Positions 17,320 through 25,738 of a DNA stretch of 64,000 nt are shown here, piece after piece (position 1 is the stretch's first letter; each line of letters begins with the position of its first letter). The notes under the pieces were generated by a model. It was not told the DNA's origin, did no database searches, and saw only the letters and a list, made by a program, of their open reading frames with translations. Source of the DNA: an uncultured Paraprevotella sp. (lineage in GTDB: Bacteria > Bacteroidota > Bacteroidia > Bacteroidales > Bacteroidaceae); contig CALULT010000002.1 in the NCBI GenBank assembly GCA_944321565.1, positions 1-64,000 on the forward strand, read 5' to 3'. A program made the translations under genes and the position numbers.

Positions 17320-18705
17320 TTACTTGTTTTTTACGATTTGGGCGGTGAAAGTGGCTTCCGTCACGACGTTCTCCCCGACAAACACGTAACCGCGCATGGA
17401 AGAGATGCCGTGGCGCACGGGAGCCAACAGCTCCACTTTGAATATCAGCGTGTCGCCAGGCACTACTTTGTGGCGGAACTTCACTTGGTCAATGCGCAGG
17501 AAATAGGTGCTCCAGCGTTCAGGTTCCTCCAAAGAGTTGAGCACCAGCAAGCCGCCGGCCTGTGCCATGGCTTCGATTTGCAACACTCCGGGCATGACGG
17601 GCTCTTGGGGGAAATGTCCCACGAAGAACGGTTCGTCGCTGGTGACGTTCTTGACGGCCACGATGGTGTTGGGGCCGAGTTCTATCACTTTGTCCACTAG
17701 CTGCATGGGATAACGGTGGGGCAGGAGTTCGCGGATGCGGTTGACGTCCATGATGGGCGGCTCGTTGCAGTCGTATCCCGGTGCCTGAATTTCGTGTGCG
17801 CGTATTTCTTTGCGCACGACCCGGGCGAATTTATTGTTGATGGTGTGTCCGGGGCGTGTGGCGATGATGCGTCCCTTGATGGGTTTGCCTATCAATGCCA
17901 TGTCGCCGATGATGTCAAGCAGTTTGTGGCGCGCCGGTTCATTGTCCCACACCAAGGGCTTGTGGTTCAGGTATCCTTTTTCTTTTGCGTCATGATGGGG
18001 CACACCGATGCTGTCTGCCAGATGGTCGAGCTTTTCCTGCGACATTTCGTTTTCGTAAATCACGATGGCGTTGTCCAAGTCGCCGCCTTTGATGAGGCCT
18101 GCGGCCAGCAACTGTTCGATTTCCCGGACGAAGACGAATGTGCGGCTGGGTGCGATTTCCGTTTCGAAGTTTTCCATGCTGTCCAACGTGGCAAATTGGC
18201 TGGAAAGCACTTTGGACTGGAAGGAAATCATTGATGTGATGCTGAATTGGTCATCCGGAAGGATGGTGATGCACGAACCTGTCGCTTCGTCTTTCACCTC
18301 CAGCTTTTTGCGGATGATATAATAGTCCTTCACTGCATTCTGTTCGGCGATGCCCACGCGCTTGATGTTTTCCACATAGTTTTCCGCGCTGCCGTCAAGT
18401 ATCGGCAACTCAGGGCCGTTCACCTGCAACAGGCAGTTGTCCACGCCCATGGCATATAAAGCAGCCAATGCGTGTTCTACCGTACTGCACCGCACGTCTC
18501 CTCGTCCCAGCACTGTTCCTCTCGTGGTGTCCACTACGTTTTCAGCGATGGCGTCGATGATAGGGCGCCCGTCCAAGTCAATGCGCTGGATTTTATAGCC
18601 ATGGTTCTCGGGAGCCGGGTTGAAAGTGACAGTCAGGTTCAGTCCCGTATGCAAGCCTTTGCCGCAGAGGGAAAAACTTCCTTGCAATGTCTTTTGTTTC
18701 AGCAT
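17320..18705 (-). CDS. lpxC/fabZ: Bifunctional UDP-3-O-acyl-GlcNAc deacetylase / 3-hydroxyacyl-ACP dehydratase
   Basis: A 461-residue natural fusion typical of Bacteroidetes. The LpxC part (about 1-305) carries zinc ligands including H78 in STVEHALAAL and the HKLLDIIGD motif near 260. The FabZ part (about 310-461) has the LLPHRYPMQLVD motif and the hot-dog catalytic stretch GHFPQEPVMPGVLQIEA. One protein thus joins the committed step of lipid A synthesis to the dehydratase of fatty acid elongation, two steps that compete for 3-hydroxyacyl-ACP. It is separated from lpxD by 6 bp. Confidence 0.96.
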   Translation of the reverse strand: MLKQKTLQGSFSLCGKGLHTGLNLTVTFNPAPENHGYKIQRIDLDGRPIIDAIAENVVDTTRGTVLGRGDVRCSTVEHALAALYAMGVDNCLLQVNGPELPILDGSAENYVENIKRVGIAEQNAVKDYYIIRKKLEVKDEATGSCITILPDDQFSITSMISFQSKVLSSQFATLDSMENFETEIAPSRTFVFVREIEQLLAAGLIKGGDLDNAIVIYENEMSQEKLDHLADSIGVPHHDAKEKGYLNHKPLVWDNEPARHKLLDIIGDMALIGKPIKGRIIATRPGHTINNKFARVVRKEIRAHEIQAPGYDCNEPPIMDVNRIRELLPHRYPMQLVDKVIELGPNTIVAVKNVTSDEPFFVGHFPQEPVMPGVLQIEAMAQAGGLLVLNSLEEPERWSTYFLRIDQVKFRHKVVPGDTLIFKVELLAPVRHGISSMRGYVFVGENVVTEATFTAQIVKNK

Positions 18706-18711
18706 AGCGCT

Positions 18712-19761
18712 TTATTTGTTCTTATTGAGTATTTCTTTGAGTTCTTCGATTTCTTTCTTCATGCGGTTCACATCGCTGTACATTTCCGGGAGGTTCTTGA
18801 ACACGATGCTGGAACGGGCGAAGTTTTTGGCCTCGATGGCCGGAGAGCCTTGCACCGTGACGTGTCCCTTGCGGATACTGCCTGCAATGCCTGCTTGTGC
18901 GCCGGATTTCACTTGGTCTCCGATAACGGCATGTCCTGCGATGCCCACTTGGCCGCCGAACATGCACCATTGGCCGATTTTGGTGGAACCGGCAACGCCG
19001 ACTTGGGCCGACATGACCGTGTTTTCTCCCACTTCCACGTTATGGGCAATCTGCACGAGGTTGTCTATCTTTACGCCTTTGCGTACGACGGTGGAGCCCA
19101 TGGTAGAACGGTCCACGCAGGCATTCGCACCTATTTCCACGTCGTCTTCGATGGTAACGATGCCGATTTGCGGGATTTTCTCATATCCGTTTTCGGTAGG
19201 GGCGAATCCGAAGCCGTCGGCTCCGATGACACATCCCGAATGAAGGGTGACCCTGTTGCCGATTTTGCAGTCGTGATAGACAGAAACATTGGCATAGAGG
19301 ACGCATCCTTCGCCTATTGTCGCATTGTCATATACGGTAGTGTGGGGATAAATCTGCGTCCCCTTTCCGATTTTGACATGCTCTCCGATATAGGCAAAAG
19401 GAGCCACATAACAATCTTCCCCGATTTGGGCTGTCGGAGCAATATAAGCCAGCGGGTCAATGCCTTTTTTCTTGGGCTTGCTCATTTCATAAAAGGTCAG
19501 CAGGCGGGCTACGGCCTCGTATGCATTGTCAACCCTGATGAGCGTGGCTTTTGTCGCTTTCTCCAATTCCAAGTCTTTGTTCACCAACACGATGCTTGAT
19601 TGGGTGTCATAAAGATAATGTGTGTATTTGGGATTGGAGAGGAAAGAAATAGCGCCCGGTACGCCTTCTTCAATTTTGGCAAAGGTGTGAACCGAAACAT
19701 TCTCGTCTCCTTCAATCGAACCTTGTATGAATTCTGCTATTTGCTTAGCGGTAAATTCCAT
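18712..19761 (-). CDS. lpxD: UDP-3-O-acylglucosamine N-acyltransferase
   Basis: A 349-residue LpxD, the third step of lipid A synthesis. The N-terminal uridine-binding domain is at about 1-95. The left-handed beta-helix (about 100-310) shows regular hexapeptides and the catalytic region [22 protein letters not shown] short C-terminal coiled coil ([16 protein letters not shown]) follows. It is the first gene of the lpxD-lpxC/fabZ-lpxA-ORF-miaA operon. I found no perfect -7 box upstream. Confidence 0.95.
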   Translation of the reverse strand: MEFTAKQIAEFIQGSIEGDENVSVHTFAKIEEGVPGAISFLSNPKYTHYLYDTQSSIVLVNKDLELEKATKATLIRVDNAYEAVARLLTFYEMSKPKKKGIDPLAYIAPTAQIGEDCYVAPFAYIGEHVKIGKGTQIYPHTTVYDNATIGEGCVLYANVSVYHDCKIGNRVTLHSGCVIGADGFGFAPTENGYEKIPQIGIVTIEDDVEIGANACVDRSTMGSTVVRKGVKIDNLVQIAHNVEVGENTVMSAQVGVAGSTKIGQWCMFGGQVGIAGHAVIGDQVKSGAQAGIAGSIRKGHVTVQGSPAIEAKNFARSSIVFKNLPEMYSDVNRMKKEIEELKEILNKNK

Positions 19762-19992
19762 GGGCTTCTATTGTTGTCATTACTAATTGTGCAAATTTCG
19801 CAAAAAAAAACGAATTACGCCACATTTTCAGCGAAGAAATTATGGAAAGGGTTCTTTTTTGAATGTCTTATGGTTAGTTTTGGACAGAAAAACGGGCATG
19901 AAGAAAAGGCTGTTCGGGAACGAAAAAACGTTCCGCCATGGCTTGGGGCCTGTGCGGAGCGTTTTCTAAGAAACTGTTGTTTCCGTTCGGAA

Positions 19993-20814
19993 TTACAATG
20001 TCTTCAGTTGTTCTGCCATTTGCAATTGCACTTCGTGGGCTTTTTCGCCTGCCACGTCGGCAAAGTTTTCCGATGAGTCGGCATAAATGATGGCACGGCT
20101 GCTGTTCACAATCAGTCCGCACATGCTGTTCATGCCATAGCGGCACACTTCTTCCAGCGAGCCGCCTTGTGCGCCGATGCCCGGCACGAGCAGGAAGTGG
20201 TCGGGCACGATTTTGCGGATGTCTTCAAACATGCGGCCTTGCGTGGCACCTACGACATACATCATGTTTTCATCGTTTCCCCATTCCTGGCTCTTGCGCA
20301 ATACTTTTTCGAAGAGTCGTTCGCCCTGCGCGTCTTCCGTCAGTTGAAAGTCATGTGAGCCTTTGTTGCTCGTTAAGGCAAGCAGGATGACCCACTTGCC
20401 TTCATAGCCGAGGAAGGGGGTCACGCTGTCCTCGCCCATGTAGGGGGCCACGGTCAGCGCGTCGAGTTGCATCTCTTCGAAGAAGGTGCGGGCATACATG
20501 GCCGATGTGTTGCCGATGTCGCCACGTTTGGCGTCGGCGATGATGAACTGGTCGGGATAGTTCTCGTTCAGGTATTTGATGGTCTTTTCGAAAGCCGTCC
20601 AGCCTTTCACGCCCATGCTTTCGTAGAAGGCCAGGTTGGGCTTGTAGGCGATGCAGTAGGGTGCGGTGGCATCGATGATGGCCTTGTTGAAGGCGAAGAC
20701 GGGGTCTTCTTCCGTCAGCAGGTGCCGGGGAATCTTTTTGATGTCCGTGTCCAGTCCCACGCAGAGGAAAGATTGCTTCCTCTTGATGTTTTCAAAGAGT
20801 TGTTGCTTGTTCAT
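19993..20814 (-). CDS. pyrF: Orotidine 5'-phosphate decarboxylase (type 2)
   Basis: A 273-residue OMP decarboxylase of the longer, type 2 class, catalysing the last step of UMP synthesis. The catalytic motif is [16 protein letters not shown], with the Asp-Lys-Asp arrangement. [13 protein letters not shown] lies near the N-terminus and [10 protein letters not shown] near the phosphate site. It is downstream of prfA on the same strand with a 115-bp gap. Confidence 0.94.
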   Translation of the reverse strand: MNKQQLFENIKRKQSFLCVGLDTDIKKIPRHLLTEEDPVFAFNKAIIDATAPYCIAYKPNLAFYESMGVKGWTAFEKTIKYLNENYPDQFIIADAKRGDIGNTSAMYARTFFEEMQLDALTVAPYMGEDSVTPFLGYEGKWVILLALTSNKGSHDFQLTEDAQGERLFEKVLRKSQEWGNDENMMYVVGATQGRMFEDIRKIVPDHFLLVPGIGAQGGSLEEVCRYGMNSMCGLIVNSSRAIIYADSSENFADVAGEKAHEVQLQMAEQLKTL

Positions 20815-20929
20815 ATGGTTGTCTTTTTTATCGTTAGGGCTGTTTTATGAGTAGAAGCCGGGAAAGGGGTGCCGGATTTTTTTGCACGAATAAAGCAACC
20901 CCTATCGTTTCATGGCAGCCACAGTCTTC

Positions 20930-22042
20930 TTACAGTTCGCTTTCCTTCATCCGCTCCGCGTTCTCGGCCACGGTCAGCTGGTCTATGCAGTCCTGGATGT
21001 TTCCGTCCATGAACGACGGGAGGTTTTGCATGTTGTAGCCGATGCGGTGGTCGGTGATGCGGCTCTGCGGATAGTTATACGTGCGAATCTTGGCCGAACG
21101 GTCGCCGGTGGACACCATGGTCTTACGCCGGCTGGCGATGTCGTCGATGTATTTCTGGTGTTCCTTATCATAAATGAACGTGCGTAGGCGCGCGAGGGCG
21201 CGTTCCTTGTTTTTGGGTTGGTCGCGTGTCTCCGTACATTCAATCAGGATTTCTTCCGTTTCGCCCGTATTGGGGTTTTTCCACAGGTAGCGGGCGCGCA
21301 CTCCGGATTCCACTTTGTTCACGTTTTGTCCGCCTGCACCACTGGAACGGAATGTGTCCCACTTGATTTCTCCTTCGTTGATTTCCACGTCAAACTCCTG
21401 TGCTTCGGGCAGCACGGCCACGGTGGCAGCCGAGGTGTGCACCCGTCCTTGCGTTTCCGTGGCTGGGACACGTTGCACACGGTGTACGCCTGATTCATAT
21501 TTTAAAGTGCCATAGACTTTCTCTCCCGTCACGCTGAAGATAATTTCCTTGAAGCCGCCGGCCGCGCCTTCCGTGTAGCTGGACACGGCCACTTTCCAGC
21601 CTTTCATCTCGCAGAACTTGGAATACATGCGGAACAGGTCGCCTGCGAACAATGCCGCTTCGTCGCCTCCTGTGCCTCCGCGTATTTCCATGATGACGTT
21701 TTTGTCGTCTTCCGGGTCGGCCGGCACGAGGAGCAGCTTGATTTGTTCTTCTATTTCGGGGATGCGCTTTTCGGCTGCGGCCATTTCTTCGCGCGCCATA
21801 TCTTTTATTTCCGGGTCGTCTTCCGTGGCCAGCATGTCTTTGGCGTCCTGTATGGTTTGCAAGTTGTCCAGATAAGCCTGGCGGGCTTTCATGATGTCGC
21901 CCAGGTCTTTGTATTCCTTGGTCAGTTTCACGTATCTTTTTTGGTCGCTGATGACATTCGGGTCGGTAATCAGCGTTCCTACTTCTTCATAACGGCTGAC
22001 CAAGCCTTCCAATTTTTCCAATATCGGGTTGTTTTCTGCCAT
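20930..22042 (-). CDS. prfA: Peptide chain release factor 1
   Basis: A 370-residue class I release factor. GGQ (237-239 in SSGAGGQNVNKVESG) catalyses peptidyl-tRNA hydrolysis. The codon-recognition tripeptide is PAT (193-195, HRVQRVPATE), the PxT form that marks RF1 (UAA/UAG) rather than RF2. GGTGGDEAALFAGDLFRMY is at 122-140. The promoter lies in the first unit of the 75-bp array immediately upstream. Confidence 0.96.
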   Translation of the reverse strand: MAENNPILEKLEGLVSRYEEVGTLITDPNVISDQKRYVKLTKEYKDLGDIMKARQAYLDNLQTIQDAKDMLATEDDPEIKDMAREEMAAAEKRIPEIEEQIKLLLVPADPEDDKNVIMEIRGGTGGDEAALFAGDLFRMYSKFCEMKGWKVAVSSYTEGAAGGFKEIIFSVTGEKVYGTLKYESGVHRVQRVPATETQGRVHTSAATVAVLPEAQEFDVEINEGEIKWDTFRSSGAGGQNVNKVESGVRARYLWKNPNTGETEEILIECTETRDQPKNKERALARLRTFIYDKEHQKYIDDIASRRKTMVSTGDRSAKIRTYNYPQSRITDHRIGYNMQNLPSFMDGNIQDCIDQLTVAENAERMKESEL

Positions 22043-22062
22043 ATTTTCATTTTTTCAACTTG

Positions 22063-22093
22063 CAAAGATAATGCAAACCGAGCGCAGGACAAA
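22063..22093 (-). promoter_or_regulatory. prfA promoter (TTTG - 19 bp - TATCTTTG on the minus strand)
   Basis: On the minus strand TATCTTTG (22063-22070) is a perfect -7 box, and TTTG (22090-22093) lies exactly 19 bp upstream as the -33 element. The box is about 20 bp from the prfA start at 22042. The -33 element is part of the dyad AAAACAAAC/GTTTGTTTT repeated in every unit of the adjoining array. Confidence 0.65.
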
Positions 22094-22363
22094 ACAAACT
22101 CGTTTGTTTTTCGTGCCGAGGTGCCGCTTATCTTATGGAAAGATAATGCAAACCGAGTGCAGGACAAAACAAATTCATTTGTTTTTCATGCCGAGGTGCC
22201 GCTTATCTTATGGAAAGATAATGCAAACCGAGTGCAGGACAAAACAAATTCATTTGTTTTTCATGCCGAGGTGCCGCTTATCTTATGGAAAGATAATGCA
22301 AACCGAGTGCAGGACAAAACAAACTCGTTTGTTTTTCATGCCGAGGTGCGGCTTATCCTATGC
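22064..22363. repeat. Four tandem copies of a 75-bp promoter-bearing unit
   Basis: Units start at 22064, 22139, 22214 and 22289, each 75 bp and nearly identical, with no spacers. Each contains the dyad AAAACAAAC-TC-GTTTGTTTT (units 1 and 4) or AAAACAAAT-TC-ATTTGTTTT (units 2 and 3), and the minus-strand -33 sequence TTTG. Inner junctions read TATCTTTC, while the two array ends read TATCTTTG (22063-22070 and 22363-22370). The period is 25 codons, so an open frame crosses it by chance. The rest of this 597-bp gap is the promoter of the next gene and unremarkable sequence. Confidence 0.9.
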
Positions 22364-22499
22364 AAAGATAGCGAAAGGTGGGCGGCGAGACAAGGAAAAG
22401 CGCGTTTTTCCATCAGCTTGTCCGGGTCGCATCTTATACACTGTGGGCTTTTCTGTCCGACATTTTCTCCCCGCAGCCCGCATTTTTTTAAGTTTTATT

Positions 22500-22530
22500 T
22501 TTGCCTTTTGCTAACTTTTACGTACTTTTG
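22500..22530 (+). promoter_or_regulatory. Promoter (TTTG - 19 bp - TACTTTTG) of the PD40 protein gene
   Basis: TTTG at 22500-22503 and TACTTTTG at 22523-22530 are separated by 19 bp, the canonical Bacteroidetes arrangement. The predicted leader is about 100 nt before the ATG at 22640. Confidence 0.6.
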
Positions 22531-22639
22531 CAAAACTCCGTTGCGTTCCTCCGGGGATTCCGATGCGTATTCCTTGCGGTTTTTGCCGGTAAAGGGAGGG
22601 GAGGACGGAACATAATTTAGGAACAAAAAAGAAAGCTTT

Positions 22640-23629
22640 ATGAAACGCCAATGGCTATTGTATAGTGCGGTTTCTCTATTCCTGGTTTTGGGCCATGGCA
22701 CGATGTCCGCCCAAAAAGTTGATTACTCGGTGGTTTCTGTCCCGGAAGAGTCCGGCACGGAGTTTACCCAAATCTCGCAGCCCACGGATTATGTGTGTAT
22801 GCCCGAGGTGAAGCGGAGCGGGCGCGGTGTGGGATGGTTCTCCAACCGCATTTTGGACATTTCAGCCGACGGGACGCAAATCGCATACCTTTCTTATCGT
22901 AACAACACCACCAACATCTTTATTAAGGACCTGGCCAAGCAAGGCTCTTCCATTCAGAAGACCAATCGCACGGCCGTGTTGGACTTCTCTTATTCGCCCG
23001 ACGGGAAGCTGATTGTGTTTTCCGAGGCAAGGGGAAAGGACAACCAGGTGTTCCAGACCACGGCGGACCGCGGCTTCGTGTGCCGCCAGATTACCAACGG
23101 CAACAAGGACTATTCTCCCATTTATGCCCACGGCATGGGGATGATTTTCTTCGCGCGGCAGGAGAACAACGGCACCAGCATTTGGAGCTACGATGTGAAG
23201 AACAACTTCCTGGCCAACTATTCCCAAGGCTTCAATCCCTATCCCGTGAAAGGCGAGAGCGCATTCATTTGTGTCCGTCCCAACGCAGCGGGAAACAGCG
23301 AGATTTGGAAAGTCAATTATGAGACCGGTGTGGAAGAATGCATTGTTTCGCAGCCGGGGCGCGACTTCTCTTCGCCTTCCATCTCTCCCGACGGGCAATG
23401 GATTTTGTGCGTGGGCAGCAGCAAGATTGAAAGCGGTTCCATCACCTATTATAATACGGACATCTGCGTGTCGCGGCTTGACGGCACGGGCTTCACTCAG
23501 CTCACCTATCATGCCGCCGACGACCTGAGTCCCGTGTGGAGCAAGGACGGCCGTTACATCTACTTCGTGTCGCAGCGCGGCAGTGCCGAGGCAAAGGCCA
23601 ATATATGGCGCATGACGTTCAACTACTGA
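22640..23629 (+). CDS. Exported PD40/TolB-like beta-propeller protein
   Basis: A 329-residue exported protein with a signal peptide (about 1-24, ending TMSAQ). Repeated propeller blades carry the PD40 signature: ISADGTQIAYLS, YSPDGKLIVFSEA, ISPDGQWILCVG and WSKDGRYIYFVSQ. Such TolB-like propellers in Bacteroidetes are usually periplasmic scaffolds or binding proteins; no enzyme motif is visible. A 47-bp gap separates it from the beta-barrel gene downstream, so the pair may work together at the envelope. Function unknown. Confidence 0.75.
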   Translation: MKRQWLLYSAVSLFLVLGHGTMSAQKVDYSVVSVPEESGTEFTQISQPTDYVCMPEVKRSGRGVGWFSNRILDISADGTQIAYLSYRNNTTNIFIKDLAKQGSSIQKTNRTAVLDFSYSPDGKLIVFSEARGKDNQVFQTTADRGFVCRQITNGNKDYSPIYAHGMGMIFFARQENNGTSIWSYDVKNNFLANYSQGFNPYPVKGESAFICVRPNAAGNSEIWKVNYETGVEECIVSQPGRDFSSPSISPDGQWILCVGSSKIESGSITYYNTDICVSRLDGTGFTQLTYHAADDLSPVWSKDGRYIYFVSQRGSAEAKANIWRMTFNY

Positions 23630-23676
23630 CCAAGAGTTTAACTAACATATTTTATTAACTTTAAAATTTCGACATT

Positions 23677-24417
23677 ATGAGAAAGTTTAAGTGTTTGTTG
23701 ACTGCGATGCTGTTGGCATGTTCCACGGCATCGTTCGCACAGTTCACCAACGGTGGTGGCGGTGGCGGTGTTTCTTCCGATGTGGAAGCTTGGAAGGGCC
23801 TGCGGTTCTCTTACGACAAGACCTTTGTGAATCAAGATTGGGATGACCCAGAAGATGCGGATATGAACGGCTTCTCCCTCGGTTATGTGCAGTCGTTCAA
23901 GATAGCCAAGAAATTCCCCATCTTCTTCGAGACCGGGCTTGGTTTGAATTTCGCTCGTCATAGCGACAGCGAAAGTGAGAGTTGGGATGAGTATGGCTAT
24001 TCGTTTAGCGCAGAAAATAAGTGGTCAACCACGACTTTGGGTCTGACGATTCCTTTGAACTTCGTGTATGGCGTGAAAATCAATGATATGTTGGCCATCA
24101 AGCCTTATACGGGTTTCTATCTCCGTGTCAATTTGATGTCCAAGAGTAATAATAAAATGGAGGTCAGCTTTCCAAGCGAATTGCTAGACTATATCGATCC
24201 TAGCGATTACGAATGGGATGAGGACGTCAATAACTTCGATGAAGATGAAGTCGGCAAGGATGGAAAATGGAACCGTTGCCAGTTCGGTTGGCAGATTGGT
24301 GCCACGCTTGACATTAACAAGTTTAACGTAGGTATCGGCTATGCGCTCGACTTCAACGAAATCGCAGAAAAGGTGAAGACCAGCAAGTTTGCTGTGACTG
24401 TCGGATACAATTTCTAA
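23677..24417 (+). CDS. Outer-membrane beta-barrel protein
   Basis: A 246-residue protein with signal peptide (MRKFKCLLTAMLLACSTASFAQ), a glycine-rich linker (NGGGGGGVSSD), alternating hydrophobic/aromatic strands and a C-terminal aromatic residue (VTVGYNF), as expected for a small outer-membrane barrel of the PorT/OmpW-like kind common in Bacteroidetes. One long acidic insertion (about 175-200, DPSDYEWDEDVNNFDEDEVGKD) is probably an extracellular loop. No specific function can be assigned. It ends in front of a good intrinsic terminator. Confidence 0.75.
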   Translation: MRKFKCLLTAMLLACSTASFAQFTNGGGGGGVSSDVEAWKGLRFSYDKTFVNQDWDDPEDADMNGFSLGYVQSFKIAKKFPIFFETGLGLNFARHSDSESESWDEYGYSFSAENKWSTTTLGLTIPLNFVYGVKINDMLAIKPYTGFYLRVNLMSKSNNKMEVSFPSELLDYIDPSDYEWDEDVNNFDEDEVGKDGKWNRCQFGWQIGATLDINKFNVGIGYALDFNEIAEKVKTSKFAVTVGYNF

Positions 24418-24449
24418 GCATACGCAACGTTAGTATGTAATTAAAATAG

Positions 24450-24494
24450 GAAGGTTGCCCTGCCGCCATGGCATTGAGGGCAACCTTCTTTTTT
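24450..24494 (+). terminator. Intrinsic terminator after the beta-barrel gene
   Basis: GAAGGTTGCCCT (24450-24461) pairs with AGGGCAACCTTC (24477-24488), followed by a T-run. The stem is 12 bp with no mismatch. Confidence 0.85.
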
Positions 24495-24563
24495 GTGCGC
24501 GTTCTCTAACAGCCCGGCCGGATGGCAAAAACTGTTTGACCTTGTTTGCCATTCGGATGCCAA

Positions 24564-24640
24564 AACTGTCCCGCCTCGCAGGGGGACGAGCCCCGAAGGG
24601 GCGGGTGGGGGCTCCCGCCCACGGTAGCATCCACAGGATA
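24564..24640. repeat. Half copy of the GC-rich palindromic repeat
   Basis: CTGTCCCGCCTCGCAGGGGG, then CGAGCCCCGAAGGGGCGG, is the reverse complement of the repeat at 1-83 and of the right half of the one at 29868-30066. It is one of several repeat pieces in the gene-free stretch 24418-25738. Confidence 0.6.
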
Positions 24641-24713
24641 CATTCAGGAGAACCGTATGCAACGGGATGCGTGAAGTCACTCTTGTGCATGCGAAACCCC
24701 TCCGCTGCAAGGG

Positions 24714-24881
24714 AGGGCACTGAAAAAGTCCCCTCTCACGAAGATGTGCTATCGTAATGTAAATAAAAAGACGCATATTTGCTGTAAACGCAATGTCTTA
24801 TACGCTATCTAGCTTGTTGCCGGTACTTTTACTTGCATTTTGTTAGTGGTATTTTCAAATAGTGGACTTTTTCAGTACCCT
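24714..24881. mobile_element. 168-bp inverted-repeat element (MITE or IS remnant) inside a palindromic repeat
   Basis: The left end AGGGCACTGAAAAAGTCC (24714-24731) matches the right end GGACTTTTTCAGTACCCT (24864-24881) in inverted orientation at 17 of 18 positions. The interior is A/T-rich and non-coding, unlike the GC-rich flanks. The flanks (acccctccgctgcaaggg and tcctgcaaggcggaggag) are two pieces of the dispersed GC-rich repeat, suggesting insertion into it. No transposase is present. Confidence 0.55.
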
Positions 24882-24950
24882 CCTGCAAGGCGGAGGAGTT
24901 GTCATGTCCTCCGGCTGCCAAATGGCTTTTGATAGAAGTAGTACTGACTT

Positions 24951-24998
24951 GGCAAAGTAAGATATCTTCTTTGGGCAAGTAAGATATCTTACTTTGCC
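24951..24998. repeat. Palindrome-rich A/T segment with two overlapping inverted repeats
   Basis: GGCAAAGTAAGATATCTT (24951-24968) is the inverted partner of AAGATATCTTACTTTGCC (24981-24998). The 18-bp stretch AAGTAAGATATCTTACTT (24977-24994) is by itself a perfect palindrome. Either a long hairpin or two small ones can form. Function unknown. Confidence 0.6.
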
Positions 24999-25197
24999 AT
25001 CGAAGTATATCTTCTTTTGAGACGGTATGTCTTTTCGGCTCTGTCTGAAAAACCCGTTGCGGAAGACGATGCAGTACTCTTTATGCCCCGATGCATATAA
25101 CTGACTTTTGCCGCGTGGAATTTGCAATCCCACGCAATGGAGTATCAGGATTTTCAATCCGAAAAAGGCTACCTTTTTTCTTGCATGTGTCAGTGCT

Positions 25198-25262
25198 AGC
25201 TATGTGAAACCCCTCCGGCCCTGCGGGCCACCTCCCCTGCAAGGCGGAGGTGTTTTGCCTCC
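25198..25262. repeat. Half copy of the GC-rich palindromic repeat
   Basis: Reads acccctccg, then GGCCCTGCGGGCC, then cacctcccctgcaaggcgg. It is the same half-element type as elsewhere but with a different palindromic loop. The 25000-25198 stretch before it holds nothing else I recognise. Confidence 0.6.
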
Positions 25263-25339
25263 GGACGGACAAACTCTACTGCCCCATTTTTGCCTTATTT
25301 GGTTTTTGTAACATGCGGGAATGCAGTAAAAATGGGCGA

Positions 25340-25406
25340 ATGTTACATTTGCAAAGGATTGTGTAACCTGTCAGAAACCGCATTCCGGCTTTTTGCGCTA
25401 CTTTTG
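25340..25406 (+). promoter_or_regulatory. Candidate HTCS operator and promoter, site D (upstream of the HTCS gene)
   Basis: The two half sites ATGTTACA (25340-25347) and TGTAAC (25362-25367) share the 21-bp pitch seen at three other promoters. The -7 box TACTTTTG (25399-25406) lies 36 bp from the second half site. No TTTG is present at -33, as expected for activator-dependent promoters. The predicted start point near 25413 is about 325 bp upstream of the HTCS start codon and upstream of that gene's own promoter box, so it may drive a leader RNA, a small RNA or HTCS autoregulation. Confidence 0.55.
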
Positions 25407-25412
25407 CAACAT

Positions 25413-25615
25413 GACAAAAACAAATGGCGCGTTTGCCAAAGGGAATTTGAAAAGCGGTGCATCTCTTGGCAAGAGATGCATGATGGACGTAAAACCTTGA
25501 ATCACAATACAAGAGCGTTGTGCCCGTGCAAAATGTTTGCATGGCATAAGCTATTTTTGCAATAATACTGCAAAAGTTTTTTGCGCGTTTGTGCTCAAAA
25601 TCAATTTTTTTCTTT
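25413..25615 (+). ncRNA. Possible leader or small RNA upstream of the HTCS gene
   Basis: The segment between promoter D and the HTCS promoter contains no convincing gene. It holds a strong hairpin, TGCATCTCTT-GGC-AAGAGATGCA (25458-25480). A related stem, CTCTTGCCAAGAG, recurs around 25636-25648 in the HTCS leader. A 29-codon frame from 25411 starts at or before the predicted start point and is probably not translated. RNA ends are unknown; this entry is inference. Confidence 0.3.
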
Positions 25616-25623
25616 TATCTTTG
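25588..25623 (+). promoter_or_regulatory. HTCS gene promoter (TTTG - 24 bp - TATCTTTG)
   Basis: TATCTTTG at 25616-25623 is a perfect -7 box, with TTTG at 25588-25591. The predicted leader is about 110 nt. Its position inside a longer open frame argues that translation begins at 25739, not upstream. Confidence 0.6.
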
Positions 25624-25738
25624 CGAAAAAGTTGCTCTCTTGCCAAGAGATGAACTGTGTGCGGAACAGCTTGGAGGGCAATGGAAAACTGACGCATTTG
25701 TTTGCGGAACCAAAGATAAAATAGAAAATCTTGAACCT

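Noticed and set aside
22064..22363. Possible CRISPR array or repetitive protein gene
   Set aside because: The 75-bp units are directly adjacent, with no unique spacers and no cas genes. The open frame exists only because 75 is divisible by three; the sequence is explained as a repeated promoter region of prfA.
25411..25500. 29-codon small gene behind promoter D
   Set aside because: Its ATG lies at or before the predicted transcription start, and the frame spans a perfect hairpin. I list the region as a possible leader RNA instead.
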